NCBI RefSeq assembly: GCF_003596335.1
Contig: NZ_QZCH01000002.1
Span: forward strand, 1 to 64,000
DNA length: 64,000 nucleotides
From: Motilimonas pumila
GTDB taxonomy: Bacteria > Pseudomonadota > Gammaproteobacteria > Enterobacterales > CBDFNC01
Direction: 5' to 3'
The notes beneath the pieces were generated by a model. That model had not been told where the DNA came from. It did not search any database and saw nothing but the letters and a program-made list of their open reading frames with translations. Below, piece by piece: positions 37,164 through 45,698 of the stretch (the stretch's first letter is position 1; every line of letters begins with the position of its first letter). The position numbers were made by a program, and so were the translations under genes.

Positions 37164-38669
37164 TTACGATTTTTTACGTCGCTGGCGTAACCAAGTGATG
37201 ACAAGATAGAGAGTGATGGCAGAGATACCCCAGCCAAACCAGTCTCCATAGCGCGTATAGAGTGTTTGCTGGGAACTGGTAACAGTTGTGCCATATATTG
37301 CCTCTCTTTGATTGACACCACTTGCACTGACGACCTTGCCATAGGGGTTAATGACCGCACTGATACCACTTGTGGTGCCCAAACCATAAGCTACTCGGTT
37401 TTCTACTGCACGAAATATGCTATCTGTCATGTGCAATAGAGGGAAGTTAGCATTGGCTTTAAAATCGTCATCCACTGGCATCAGTATAATTTCTGCGCCT
37501 TGCTGTCGCAGTGCTCGGCTGATCCAAGCGCGGTGTCGGTCGAAGCAAACCCCGAGTCCTACTTGGCCATGTGGAGTGGTAAACACTTGGATGTCTTCTT
37601 TACTACCAGGGCTGAAGCCAAAGTGACGCTCGCGAAATGTGATGGCTATTTTACGGCTGCGCCCAACCTCTACGCCATCTGGCCCAAACATTACCGCTAC
37701 ATCAAATAGCTCGCCTTGCTCTCGCCAAATTAAATCAGCAACAATATAGTTACTTGTTTCAATCGCGAGTTGTTTAATTTGGCGAACGATCGCTTCATTG
37801 TTAATGTCTGCCATTTCATTTTCGGGCCACACCACAAAGTGTGTATTGTCACTTATTTGGCGTGTTAACTTGGCATTCACGTTGAAAATGGCTTGCGACA
37901 TGGCTGGCGTATCGGCCCAGTAACCTTCTCCGTCACTGCGAATGTTGGCCAATGATTGAATCGCATCGTCTTGGTTTGTTAGATCAACCGTCGCCCCGAT
38001 GTGAACATCCTTGGTTGGATCGTGGGCTGGTATGGAAGTTAATTGGCTATGGCCCCAAAACCAGCTGGCAAGTACGAGCGGGAAAACCAGTCCTGCTTGC
38101 CAATCAAATTGCTTTTGCTGCTTGGCTTTAATGATGATGCATGCAATCGCTGCATTGGACAGCATGATGATAAAGCTTAACAAGGGGAAGCTACCCAAGG
38201 ATAATATTTGCAGTATCTCAAGCTGTTGCCATTGGCTTTTGGCTACTAGTACAAACCAGATTTCTTCTAAATAAGGCAGTACAACGCGTAAAAACTCAAT
38301 GCTACACCACACCAAAGGCAGCGCAAATAACCGCATTATGCCACCAAAATGGCGCTGTAATGTCACTGCTAAATAAATTGGTCGAGAGAAAAATACCCCA
38401 GCAGCCACGCATAAAATAGTGCCCAGCAAGCTACCAAAAATATCAACAAACCAATGGTGCGCCATTACCGACCAGACAACGGTGGCTGGTAAAATAGTCA
38501 GCCTAACACTGATATTTTTGTACCATTGGCACAATAGCAATACTGGCACTAAAGCAAACCAAGCCAGCCACGCTTGATTATAACCAGGCATAGATAATCC
38601 CATGAGTAGACCTGAGCCAGCAGACAACATGGCGATTTTAAGTTGGGTTTGGCGAGTAGGGGCTATCAT
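37164..38669 (-). CDS. Lnt-like membrane acyltransferase (carbon-nitrogen hydrolase fold)
   Basis: A 501-residue protein shaped like apolipoprotein N-acyltransferase: an N-terminal block of about six to seven membrane helices (to about 220), a periplasmic nitrilase-fold domain (about 222-470) and a final membrane helix. The catalytic triad is visible: Glu in VVWPENEM, Lys in GRSRKIAI, Cys in GLGVCFDRH. Housekeeping Lnt has CYEI at the Cys; CFDRH here suggests a specialised paralogue. As last gene of the polyketide-like operon, 9 bp after the PPTase, it may move the finished acyl chain onto an amine (inference). Confidence 0.8.
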   Translation of the reverse strand: MIAPTRQTQLKIAMLSAGSGLLMGLSMPGYNQAWLAWFALVPVLLLCQWYKNISVRLTILPATVVWSVMAHHWFVDIFGSLLGTILCVAAGVFFSRPIYLAVTLQRHFGGIMRLFALPLVWCSIEFLRVVLPYLEEIWFVLVAKSQWQQLEILQILSLGSFPLLSFIIMLSNAAIACIIIKAKQQKQFDWQAGLVFPLVLASWFWGHSQLTSIPAHDPTKDVHIGATVDLTNQDDAIQSLANIRSDGEGYWADTPAMSQAIFNVNAKLTRQISDNTHFVVWPENEMADINNEAIVRQIKQLAIETSNYIVADLIWREQGELFDVAVMFGPDGVEVGRSRKIAITFRERHFGFSPGSKEDIQVFTTPHGQVGLGVCFDRHRAWISRALRQQGAEIILMPVDDDFKANANFPLLHMTDSIFRAVENRVAYGLGTTSGISAVINPYGKVVSASGVNQREAIYGTTVTSSQQTLYTRYGDWFGWGISAITLYLVITWLRQRRKKS

Positions 38670-38678
38670 AATGGGTCG

Positions 38679-39362
38679 TCAGGCTCCAGTTTGGTTGGAC
38701 GATTGGCTATAACGGGCTTTACAAGTCAGCGTTGTCATATCAAAATATCTTATGTCACTGATACGGCGCTCTGAGCATATCGCCCAGTACCCTGTGTTTG
38801 TCGGTGAACCTGATGATATATCGCGATTTATCAAATAGTTATACCAGTCACTGTGGTCCGAGTGTATCTCAATTAGATCTGCACTTGACGTTTTATTCCT
38901 ATTTTGTTGATTAACTTCATAATAATTATTTGCTTCTAATGTAAATTGCGTATTCTGAAAGTTGTGCGACAACCCTTTTCCTATGGCTTTAAAGTAGGCT
39001 TCTTTTAATACCCATAAACGGTAGAAATCCTGACAAGTGTTGATCCAAGGTCGCTCCGAAGGGCTGGCGCAGCGCTCGGTTAAACGGCGCCAATTATGTT
39101 GGGGGGCGGGAAATTGTAAATCGACGCCAACTTCATTACGGCTAAACCCGATCACTATCATGTCTTGTTGGTGGCTGAGGTTAAAAAACAACGATTGATT
39201 CGCGAGGTAAGGTTTACCGTACGCGTTATATCGCAGCGTTTGTTGCTCGTTTGGCCAAAATAGCCGACATACCGCATGCAATACTTGTTGGCTGGTTTGC
39301 TCGCCAATCGGGCCATAAAAAAGGTATAAACAAGCGTCTTGGGGTTCAGCTAATGATTGCAT
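38679..39362 (-). CDS. 4'-phosphopantetheinyl transferase
   Basis: A 227-residue Sfp-type PPTase with the two core motifs: NEVGVDLQ (about 76-83, metal-binding Asp) and FYRLWVLKEAYFKAIGKGL. It loads the phosphopantetheine arm onto carrier proteins, here most likely the ACP at the start of the operon. Its start overlaps the SDR stop by one base. The C-terminal third is variable and somewhat AT-rich. Confidence 0.92.
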   Translation of the reverse strand: MQSLAEPQDACLYLFYGPIGEQTSQQVLHAVCRLFWPNEQQTLRYNAYGKPYLANQSLFFNLSHQQDMIVIGFSRNEVGVDLQFPAPQHNWRRLTERCASPSERPWINTCQDFYRLWVLKEAYFKAIGKGLSHNFQNTQFTLEANNYYEVNQQNRNKTSSADLIEIHSDHSDWYNYLINRDISSGSPTNTGYWAICSERRISDIRYFDMTTLTCKARYSQSSNQTGA

Positions 39363-40090
39363 TATTGCCCTTTGATAGTTTGAGTAAAGCCGCCATCAAT
39401 GATCAAATTGTGGCCTGAAGGCAGCATTTGGTGCTGTGCCAAGAAGTGTGCAGCGCTGGCTATTTCACTGGGCTTGGCAAAGCGTTTTAATGGTATGCGG
39501 TCAAAGGCATTGGGCAGTTGGTACCAAGGTGCTTGAGTGATCATTTCTGTCGCTACCGGGCCAGGAGAAATCGCGTAACTTTTAATCTTTGGATATTGCG
39601 CTGCAAGTTGTTGTGTCCAACGAATAAGCATGGCCTTACTGACCGCGTAGGCAGCTTGCCCTGGTCGTGGCTTCACCCCAGAAATGCTGGCCAGGTTAAT
39701 CACACAAGGTGCGCCCGCTTGTTCAAGTAGCGGTAAACACTGATTCATAAAGCGCTGTGGACTGCGATAGTTAACGTCTAAAACAGCTTGCCAGTCTTGT
39801 GCAGAGACTTGGGGTAACAGGTTATCTTTCAGCATACCCGCATTGTTCACTAATACGTCTAGTTGGCTCAGATCATTAAGGTAATCTTGACATTCTTCAG
39901 CACGAGTAACGTCAAAAATCGCCAATTTTCCTTGTCCTCCTTGCTGCTTGATCGTGTCTAATAGTGCTTGAGCTGCAACGCTGTTGCTACGTGTATTTAG
40001 ATGAACAAAGTAGCCCTGCTGGGCAAATTGTTGTGCCAACGCGGCGCCAATGCCTTTACTGGCGCCAGTGATAAGTGCGTGGAGTTGCAT
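39362..40090 (-). CDS. 3-oxoacyl-ACP reductase-like SDR (ketoreductase)
   Basis: A 242-residue FabG-like SDR. TGASKGIGAAL (8-18), NNAGM, catalytic Ser in NLASISG and YAVSK are intact. In this operon it is the only complete ketoreductase and would reduce beta-keto groups on the ACP-bound chain with NADPH. Confidence 0.9.
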   Translation of the reverse strand: MQLHALITGASKGIGAALAQQFAQQGYFVHLNTRSNSVAAQALLDTIKQQGGQGKLAIFDVTRAEECQDYLNDLSQLDVLVNNAGMLKDNLLPQVSAQDWQAVLDVNYRSPQRFMNQCLPLLEQAGAPCVINLASISGVKPRPGQAAYAVSKAMLIRWTQQLAAQYPKIKSYAISPGPVATEMITQAPWYQLPNAFDRIPLKRFAKPSEIASAAHFLAQHQMLPSGHNLIIDGGFTQTIKGQ

Positions 40091-40107
40091 GGATTAGTCC
40101 TTTAGGA

Positions 40108-40557
40108 TTAGCCTTCGGTCAGTGACATCGATTGGGCGGTGTAATAACGAGATTGAGGCCAGTCCAGTAGCGCTTGTCGCTTGGCATCCGGCATTCTTTC
40201 TGTGGTTGAAACAAAGTTGATGCTGACTTGTTTAGCTGCCAATTCCAGGGCGGCAATTTGGGTCAATGCTTTAGCGCCAGCTTCCGACATAGGGTCAGTC
40301 TGACCTTGCCAGCATACCCAAAAGTGACAGCCTTTTTGTCGCATTAGAGGCCGATAAAGCTGTCGTAGACACGCAAACAGTTGATCTAGGCTCTCTTGAG
40401 CGTTCGTTTGCACCTTGATGGTGAGCCATAAGGTGTCGCACTTTTGCTTTATCAAAGTCTGGTTGATGGCAGCAATTTGCTCACCTTGTTCGGGAGGGTA
40501 TGAATAATCGCAAGGCTGACCTTGTCGGTCGATCACAAGTAATGTTGGGCTAGTCAT
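40108..40557 (-). CDS. Small protein with SDR/KR-like C-terminal remnant
   Basis: A 149-residue protein not matched with confidence to a family. The segment AGAKALTQIAALELAAKQV followed by SINFVST resembles the helix and strand after the active site of SDR ketoreductases, but TGxxxGxG and YxxxK are missing. It could be a structural KR-like subunit, comparable to the non-catalytic subdomain of modular KR domains. It overlaps the hydrolase gene by 4 nt. Confidence 0.6.
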   Translation of the reverse strand: MTSPTLLVIDRQGQPCDYSYPPEQGEQIAAINQTLIKQKCDTLWLTIKVQTNAQESLDQLFACLRQLYRPLMRQKGCHFWVCWQGQTDPMSEAGAKALTQIAALELAAKQVSINFVSTTERMPDAKRQALLDWPQSRYYTAQSMSLTEG

Positions 40558-41387
40558 AGTGACTCCAAGAAATGCTGAATATGGCGGTTAACTTCAGGGT
40601 GTAACTCAATATTGGCAACGTGCGTATCTTTATTAAACATGACGTGCTGAAGCTGCGGATTGGCCCGTTGCATCGCTCGTTGTAGCGCTGGAGGGCAGAG
40701 AATGTCACCGTCACAAGCAATTTGAAGGCAAGGCAGTTGACGCGGGATATGACACGTAGTTTGACGTTGCCTACAGGCATCGAGAAACCGGCTTAAACCG
40801 GTAATGTCTCGATTGTTATGCTGGTATTTTTGCAGCACATTGGCTTCAAAACCAGTCAGCTTAGCCAAGTAGTCATCGCTGAAAAACCAAGGATAGACAT
40901 TAGCAAAGACCTGCTCGGGGAGGACTTTTGCCTGCAGTTGTTGTATCACCGCCCGCAGCATTCGTTGACCTTTTTGCGAAATCTCTGCGGCGCTATTAAG
41001 CATTACCATACTGTGCCAAGACGTGGGGTATTGATTCACCAGGCTGAGTGCTAGCATGCCGCCCAGTGAGTAACCGATTAAGCTGCGATGCTGAAAATTA
41101 AGCTGTGTAATGAGTGAATGCAGCGCGGCAGTCAGTTCATCGTAATGAAAGGCTTGCCACGTAGTCCCAGCACTTTCTCCACAGCCAGGGTAGTCAATAA
41201 ATAGCAGGCCGTAGTCATGCTTGAAAGGGCGATACCTTTGTTGTTTTAACCAAGAATCTGCACCATGAAACACGCCATTTAAAAAAACCAGTAAATGTTT
41301 ACTGTCAGGGTTTCCTTTTAAGCAGTAACGAATGGTAAAACTCGGGCTTTTAAAAGCCAGCCACTGGTCAGCGCTGGGTTTACTCAT
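40554..41387 (-). CDS. Alpha/beta hydrolase, possible thioesterase
   Basis: A 277-residue alpha/beta hydrolase. Nucleophile Ser107 in GYSLGG, probable acid Asp226 or Asp228 in ACDGDIL, His256 in KDTHVANIE. The oxyanion region is LNGVFHGADSW. In this operon a role in releasing or editing ACP-bound chains is plausible (inference). It overlaps both neighbours by 4-8 nt. Confidence 0.82.
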   Translation of the reverse strand: MSKPSADQWLAFKSPSFTIRYCLKGNPDSKHLLVFLNGVFHGADSWLKQQRYRPFKHDYGLLFIDYPGCGESAGTTWQAFHYDELTAALHSLITQLNFQHRSLIGYSLGGMLALSLVNQYPTSWHSMVMLNSAAEISQKGQRMLRAVIQQLQAKVLPEQVFANVYPWFFSDDYLAKLTGFEANVLQKYQHNNRDITGLSRFLDACRQRQTTCHIPRQLPCLQIACDGDILCPPALQRAMQRANPQLQHVMFNKDTHVANIELHPEVNRHIQHFLESL

Positions 41388-42501
41388 CGCTGGCCTCCAA
41401 CTCTGCTTTTACTAATGCTTCGGTATCGGTTGCTGGTGTGGCTGTGACAGCGCTGCGTGCTAACCATTGCTCAATGATTTCTGCATCAAACTGCTGTCCC
41501 ATGTGATGACGCATCATCACCCCTTGAGCCTCCAATATGACCTGGTTATTGCTATCAAATACGGCCATTTTGCAGATAATTTCAGCTTCGTCTGCTCGTT
41601 GCAGGTGAATATGTACCCGACAAAAGCTGTGACTAGGGTGTTGGCGAAAGACCTGTAGCGCTTGAATTTTCATAGGTAAGCGGGGCTTACCGTCGTGCAA
41701 AATAGCGCTAAAGCAAATCAGTTGTAAGCAAGAGTCTAAGCCCAGTGGCGACATAATGAAATGGTCATTGCCACTGGCTAACCAGCCTTTCTCTTTGTGT
41801 TGGCAGTGGTACTCACCCAATAGCTCCTGGCGATTTTCACTTAAGACAAACTCTCCGGTTAAGCTTTGGAATAATGGCCCGTGGGTTGTAATAATACGAT
41901 CGTACAGAAAATCTTTGCAGGCTTTATATTGCTGAATTTCACCATCAAAATAAGGCAGTTGCACGCTGGGTTTGAGCCTAAAGTCGAAGCTGATTTGAGC
42001 GCTGGCGTGGCGTTTTTTACCTAAGCATTTGCCTTGGCGGTTAATCCGCTGGCTCAGTAACGAGACTTTCAAACTGCTCTTAACGCTATTGATCGCTATT
42101 TTCTCAATGTGGATTTCTAGCTCGGTAGTTTTACCCGGCGTTAATACTAAACCTCGCTCAATAATAAATTGGCTGACTGCTAGCGGGTAACACTGTTGCT
42201 GGCCAAAATGGTGGCCTAGCAGCCAAGCCGCGGCTTCAAGTAAATACTCTAGCAATACCGTAGCGGGAATAATATCGCCCATGGTAAAGCTATGATGACT
42301 GGCAAACAGCGCTTGCTGGTGATCTAAATTTAACTGCAATTGAGCAATATTGTTGCAGTCATAGCTGACCTTTGCGCCTGCCAGTAAAGGCAACTCATGG
42401 GCTGCTATCATGCCATCGATTTGTTCCGACTTTGGTAACCGCCTTTGACTCAATGGTAGCGGAAGCATTTCGTTTAATTTTTCGTTGAGTAAGTCGATCA
42501 T
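41380..42501 (-). CDS. Polyketide-synthase-type dehydratase (double hotdog), copy 3
   Basis: A 373-residue stand-alone PKS-DH-like protein. The first hotdog carries His70 with the spacing H-x3-M-x4-P (HSFTMGDIIP, against the usual HxxxGxxxxP). The second has THGPLFQSL and Asp256 in SPLGLDSCLQ, so the catalytic His/Asp pair seems present. It should remove water from beta-hydroxyacyl-ACP. Unlike FabA/FabZ it is the two-hotdog PKS type. The last 40 residues look like a flexible tail. Confidence 0.75.
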   Translation of the reverse strand: MIDLLNEKLNEMLPLPLSQRRLPKSEQIDGMIAAHELPLLAGAKVSYDCNNIAQLQLNLDHQQALFASHHSFTMGDIIPATVLLEYLLEAAAWLLGHHFGQQQCYPLAVSQFIIERGLVLTPGKTTELEIHIEKIAINSVKSSLKVSLLSQRINRQGKCLGKKRHASAQISFDFRLKPSVQLPYFDGEIQQYKACKDFLYDRIITTHGPLFQSLTGEFVLSENRQELLGEYHCQHKEKGWLASGNDHFIMSPLGLDSCLQLICFSAILHDGKPRLPMKIQALQVFRQHPSHSFCRVHIHLQRADEAEIICKMAVFDSNNQVILEAQGVMMRHHMGQQFDAEIIEQWLARSAVTATPATDTEALVKAELEASDE

Positions 42502-43475
42502 GATGCCGTCTCCACCTGTTGACGGTAACAGGCAAGGTCCGTATCAAACTGAATACTATTACGTAGCTCGATAGGAGCATGCTTAAGGCCAATATGACCG
42601 AAGTAGGCGCTGCATTCGCCGTTTCTATCATGAACCCTAAAGTTCATGTGTTGGTCTGGCCCTTGCAGTAACGTAATGGCCCCTTGGCAGTGATAATCTT
42701 GAGCCATGTTGAAGGCCTGCAAGATATAAACGTGCTGCATTTGCACCGGCAACTTACTGTAGAACGTGGGTTTATCTTGGCTTTCAATTTGAATGCAATT
42801 GAGCACAGCCGTTTGTAATACACTGTCTATCGCCAGCGGCGAGCAGATAAATGCCAAATCGGGTTGTTGTGAAAATTGTGCTTCATGGCGCTGTATGTTG
42901 AATGTACTGGCTATACATCGTTGTTTGGGATCTAATGAAAATTGCCCCGTCATGGTTTGAAATAAAGGACCATGGGTGTGGTTAATATGTTGATAATATG
43001 CCGTCGCAGGCATAGCGTAATGGTCTAATTTGGCTGCCATTGGCACGGCAGGCAAGTTTTCCGGCAGCTTGGCTTGCAATCGAATGCTGGCGCAAGCCAC
43101 TGTGACACCACGACGAGTGAGCTTACCGGCTTTATTGTATAAGTCGGTGGTTAATGTGAGCTGAAATTGTAGCGGCGCAACCTGCTCGCAATGCAGGCAA
43201 ACTTGCTGCTGTTGGCCAAGTGCAAATGATAAAGCACGGTCGACTCGAAAATGGTCGATGGCTATCGGAAAGTAGTCGTCCACTTGAGCGAGCGCTACCG
43301 CGGCTTGAATAAACATTTCATTGGTCATGGCTGCCGGTACTAAACAGTGGTCGGCAAAAAAGTGGTCGGCCATGGCGGGCATGGTGGTCGCGTCATAGGT
43401 GAACGAAAATGACAACTGCGTAGGGCTGATGGCGACATCTTTGGCCCAATGAATGAAAAAATAGTTTGAAGGCAT
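42498..43475 (-). CDS. Polyketide-synthase-type dehydratase (double hotdog), copy 2
   Basis: A 325-residue PKS-DH-like protein. First hotdog: His38 in DHFFADHCLVP, with Asp in place of the usual Gly. Second hotdog: THGPLFQTM and Asp217 in SPLAIDSVLQ. The His/Asp pair is conserved. It is 2 bp after copy 1 and overlaps copy 3 by 4 nt. Same-fold neighbours suggest a multi-subunit dehydratase or several steps. Confidence 0.75.
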   Translation of the reverse strand: MPSNYFFIHWAKDVAISPTQLSFSFTYDATTMPAMADHFFADHCLVPAAMTNEMFIQAAVALAQVDDYFPIAIDHFRVDRALSFALGQQQQVCLHCEQVAPLQFQLTLTTDLYNKAGKLTRRGVTVACASIRLQAKLPENLPAVPMAAKLDHYAMPATAYYQHINHTHGPLFQTMTGQFSLDPKQRCIASTFNIQRHEAQFSQQPDLAFICSPLAIDSVLQTAVLNCIQIESQDKPTFYSKLPVQMQHVYILQAFNMAQDYHCQGAITLLQGPDQHMNFRVHDRNGECSAYFGHIGLKHAPIELRNSIQFDTDLACYRQQVETAS

Positions 43476-43477
43476 GG

Positions 43478-44383
43478 TTATAAATTCCTGCTAACCAGTT
43501 GGTAATTCGAGAAAAATGCAACAGGGCTTAAGTCATGGCTGTTGACTTGTAAAATGTTTAAGCCGGCCCCTTGCTGACTGGTTTGAATCACGGTAGTGAG
43601 GCGACCATCTTGAGCTTGACCGAGATAATGCAATTGGCCAATGTCACTGGGTAATTGCACTTGCCCCTGTAAAAAACTGAAAAATGGGATGTGCTGTACT
43701 GCTGCCATACAAGCTAACACTGGACTGTGCAAGTCTGGTTCGGTGCTATTGGCGAGTAAGTATTGGGCGCTGTTACGCAGGTTTGCGCCTGCCAACAAAC
43801 TGTTGCTCGGAACGTGACAGCGATAGTCAAAATCTAAAGTGGCAAACAAGCAACCGAGCTGGCTTGGAGCGTGTTGTTGAAACTCACTGACTGTCGCACG
43901 ACTGACTATATCTATATTGGCTGCTGATGCTGGGTCAGTCATCGCTTGCAACAGCGATTGATAACCTGCGTGAGTAGAAACTTCACCGGCTTTCACTTGA
44001 GCTAACTTGGCTGTCAGTACAACGATATTCTGTCGTACTGTTTTGCCACTTCGATTACGTTTGTCGCTGAGTACCGTGAGTAAAAAGTCGCTCTCTGGTG
44101 CTTCTTGCTGTAGCAAAAAGGTTAAGGGTGTTGGTTGTTCGGGGTTAACAACCGCAAAGCGAGGAGCTGTGATATGGCTCGCTTGTGTGTTCACTAAGGG
44201 CCATTTAGCAACAGGTTGTAATAGCTGCAGCGCCATTTCTAACAAAAAGACACTAGGAATGACGGCTTGGCCTGCAATTTGATGGCTTAGCAAGTAGCGG
44301 TGTTGTTTCAGATCAACCATGATTCTGCTTTGCCATTGACGATCCGTTACTTGCTCGAGCGTGGCATCAGCGATGAGTTTCAT
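43478..44383 (-). CDS. Polyketide-synthase-type dehydratase-like protein, copy 1 (probably inactive)
   Basis: A 301-residue PKS-DH-like protein. The first hotdog keeps a canonical His34 in HQIAGQAVIP (HxxxGxxxxP). In the second half the position of the catalytic Asp is occupied by Cys (SPVLACMAAVQ), so dehydration by the usual His/Asp mechanism is doubtful. It may be a structural partner of copies 2 and 3. It overlaps the upstream KS by 17 nt. Confidence 0.68.
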   Translation of the reverse strand: MKLIADATLEQVTDRQWQSRIMVDLKQHRYLLSHQIAGQAVIPSVFLLEMALQLLQPVAKWPLVNTQASHITAPRFAVVNPEQPTPLTFLLQQEAPESDFLLTVLSDKRNRSGKTVRQNIVVLTAKLAQVKAGEVSTHAGYQSLLQAMTDPASAANIDIVSRATVSEFQQHAPSQLGCLFATLDFDYRCHVPSNSLLAGANLRNSAQYLLANSTEPDLHSPVLACMAAVQHIPFFSFLQGQVQLPSDIGQLHYLGQAQDGRLTTVIQTSQQGAGLNILQVNSHDLSPVAFFSNYQLVSRNL

Positions 44384-45698
44384 GCTGTGCTCCTGAATAA
44401 GCTGAAAAAATCACGCTGGCATTTTGGCCTCCAAAGCCAAAGTTATTGGATAAAACGTGCTCCACTTTCAGGTCGCGGCTGGTTTCGGGGACATAATCTA
44501 AGTCCAGCTCTGGATCCGCTTGCTGGTAATTGCGTGTACCGTGGATCATTTGACTGCGAATAGACTGGATACAAGCGACAGCCTCGATCGCGCCAGCAGC
44601 CATAATGCCGTGCCCAATCATTGATTTAGTGGATGAAATAGGCACTTTATAAGCCGCTTGCTGGAACACTTTTTTAATGGCTAGAGACTCAATTTTGTCA
44701 TTCATTTGGGTCGAAGTACCGTGAGCGTTGATGTAACTTATTTGTTCGGGATCAAGGCCTGCCACAGCTAAGGCTCCGCGCAGAGTGCGGCTGGCTCCCG
44801 AGGCTTCTGGGTCTGGGTCGGTCGCGCGATAACCATCAGAGAAAGATGCGTAGCCAGTGACTTCGGCCAGAATGGTTGCTCCCCTTGCGAGGGCACAAGA
44901 CAGAGATTCGATCACCAGCACAGCGCAGCCGCTGCCCATTACAAAACCTGAGCGGGTTTGACTAAAGGGGGCGCAAGCAGTTTCGGGGTCGGGGTTTTGA
45001 CTCAATGCGCCGATTCGTGTGAAACCTATCATGGCATTGATATCGAAATCATATGCGCCGCCAGCCAAAGCGGTGCGTATTTTTCCGCGGCGTATTTTTT
45101 CAAAAGCTTCGCCGATGGCGTTATTTCCTGAAGCACATGCTGTGCCTATGCTTAAATGCGGCCCCGTTAAACCGTAGTAGCGGGCGGTAAAATGGTTGAT
45201 GCTCTCAAACTCTGAGACTTGCTTGCGCTGCGCTAATTGGTCGCACTGTGTCAGTTGTTGCCAATAGGCCGAAGGAGAAAATGCGCCCTCGCTCTGCGCG
45301 TGCCGTAAATGTGGCAAAAAAGCGGCCATATCGTTGGCGGGAGAATAAGTACGATCGGCTATCATGCAAGCTGTGTGACGATACTCTGGGGTGAATAAAT
45401 CCAGCTCTGCTTGCTGCACTGCCTCCTCCACAGCCAGAAAAAAACCTTGGACGCTTGCGTCTAAGCTTGTGTACTGACTTAAATTTGGGTGCCGCTTAAT
45501 GGCCTGCTGTAAACACGGCCTGGATGCGGCAATGGCCACAATATCCCCAGATAGCGGCAGATGCTGCACGGCTTTAATGCCGTTTTCACCTTGCAACAAA
45601 CTTTGCCATAACTGTGTTGCCCCGGTGCCAAATGGACTGACGCAACCCATGCCAGTTATGACGACGCGTTCAAATGGTGCCTGCTTGTTATTGTTCAT
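44367..45698 (-). CDS. Beta-ketoacyl-ACP synthase (KS), second active copy
   Basis: A 443-residue FabF-type KS. The active-site triad is complete: Cys188 (GTACASG), His326 (NAHGTST), His363 with Lys358 (TKSMIGHG). It condenses malonyl-ACP with a growing acyl chain. It is separate from the KS/CLF-like pair and may start or extend a different stage. Overlaps: 11 nt with the CLF-like gene, 17 nt with DH copy 1. Confidence 0.92.
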   Translation of the reverse strand: MNNNKQAPFERVVITGMGCVSPFGTGATQLWQSLLQGENGIKAVQHLPLSGDIVAIAASRPCLQQAIKRHPNLSQYTSLDASVQGFFLAVEEAVQQAELDLFTPEYRHTACMIADRTYSPANDMAAFLPHLRHAQSEGAFSPSAYWQQLTQCDQLAQRKQVSEFESINHFTARYYGLTGPHLSIGTACASGNNAIGEAFEKIRRGKIRTALAGGAYDFDINAMIGFTRIGALSQNPDPETACAPFSQTRSGFVMGSGCAVLVIESLSCALARGATILAEVTGYASFSDGYRATDPDPEASGASRTLRGALAVAGLDPEQISYINAHGTSTQMNDKIESLAIKKVFQQAAYKVPISSTKSMIGHGIMAAGAIEAVACIQSIRSQMIHGTRNYQQADPELDLDYVPETSRDLKVEHVLSNNFGFGGQNASVIFSAYSGAQHETHR

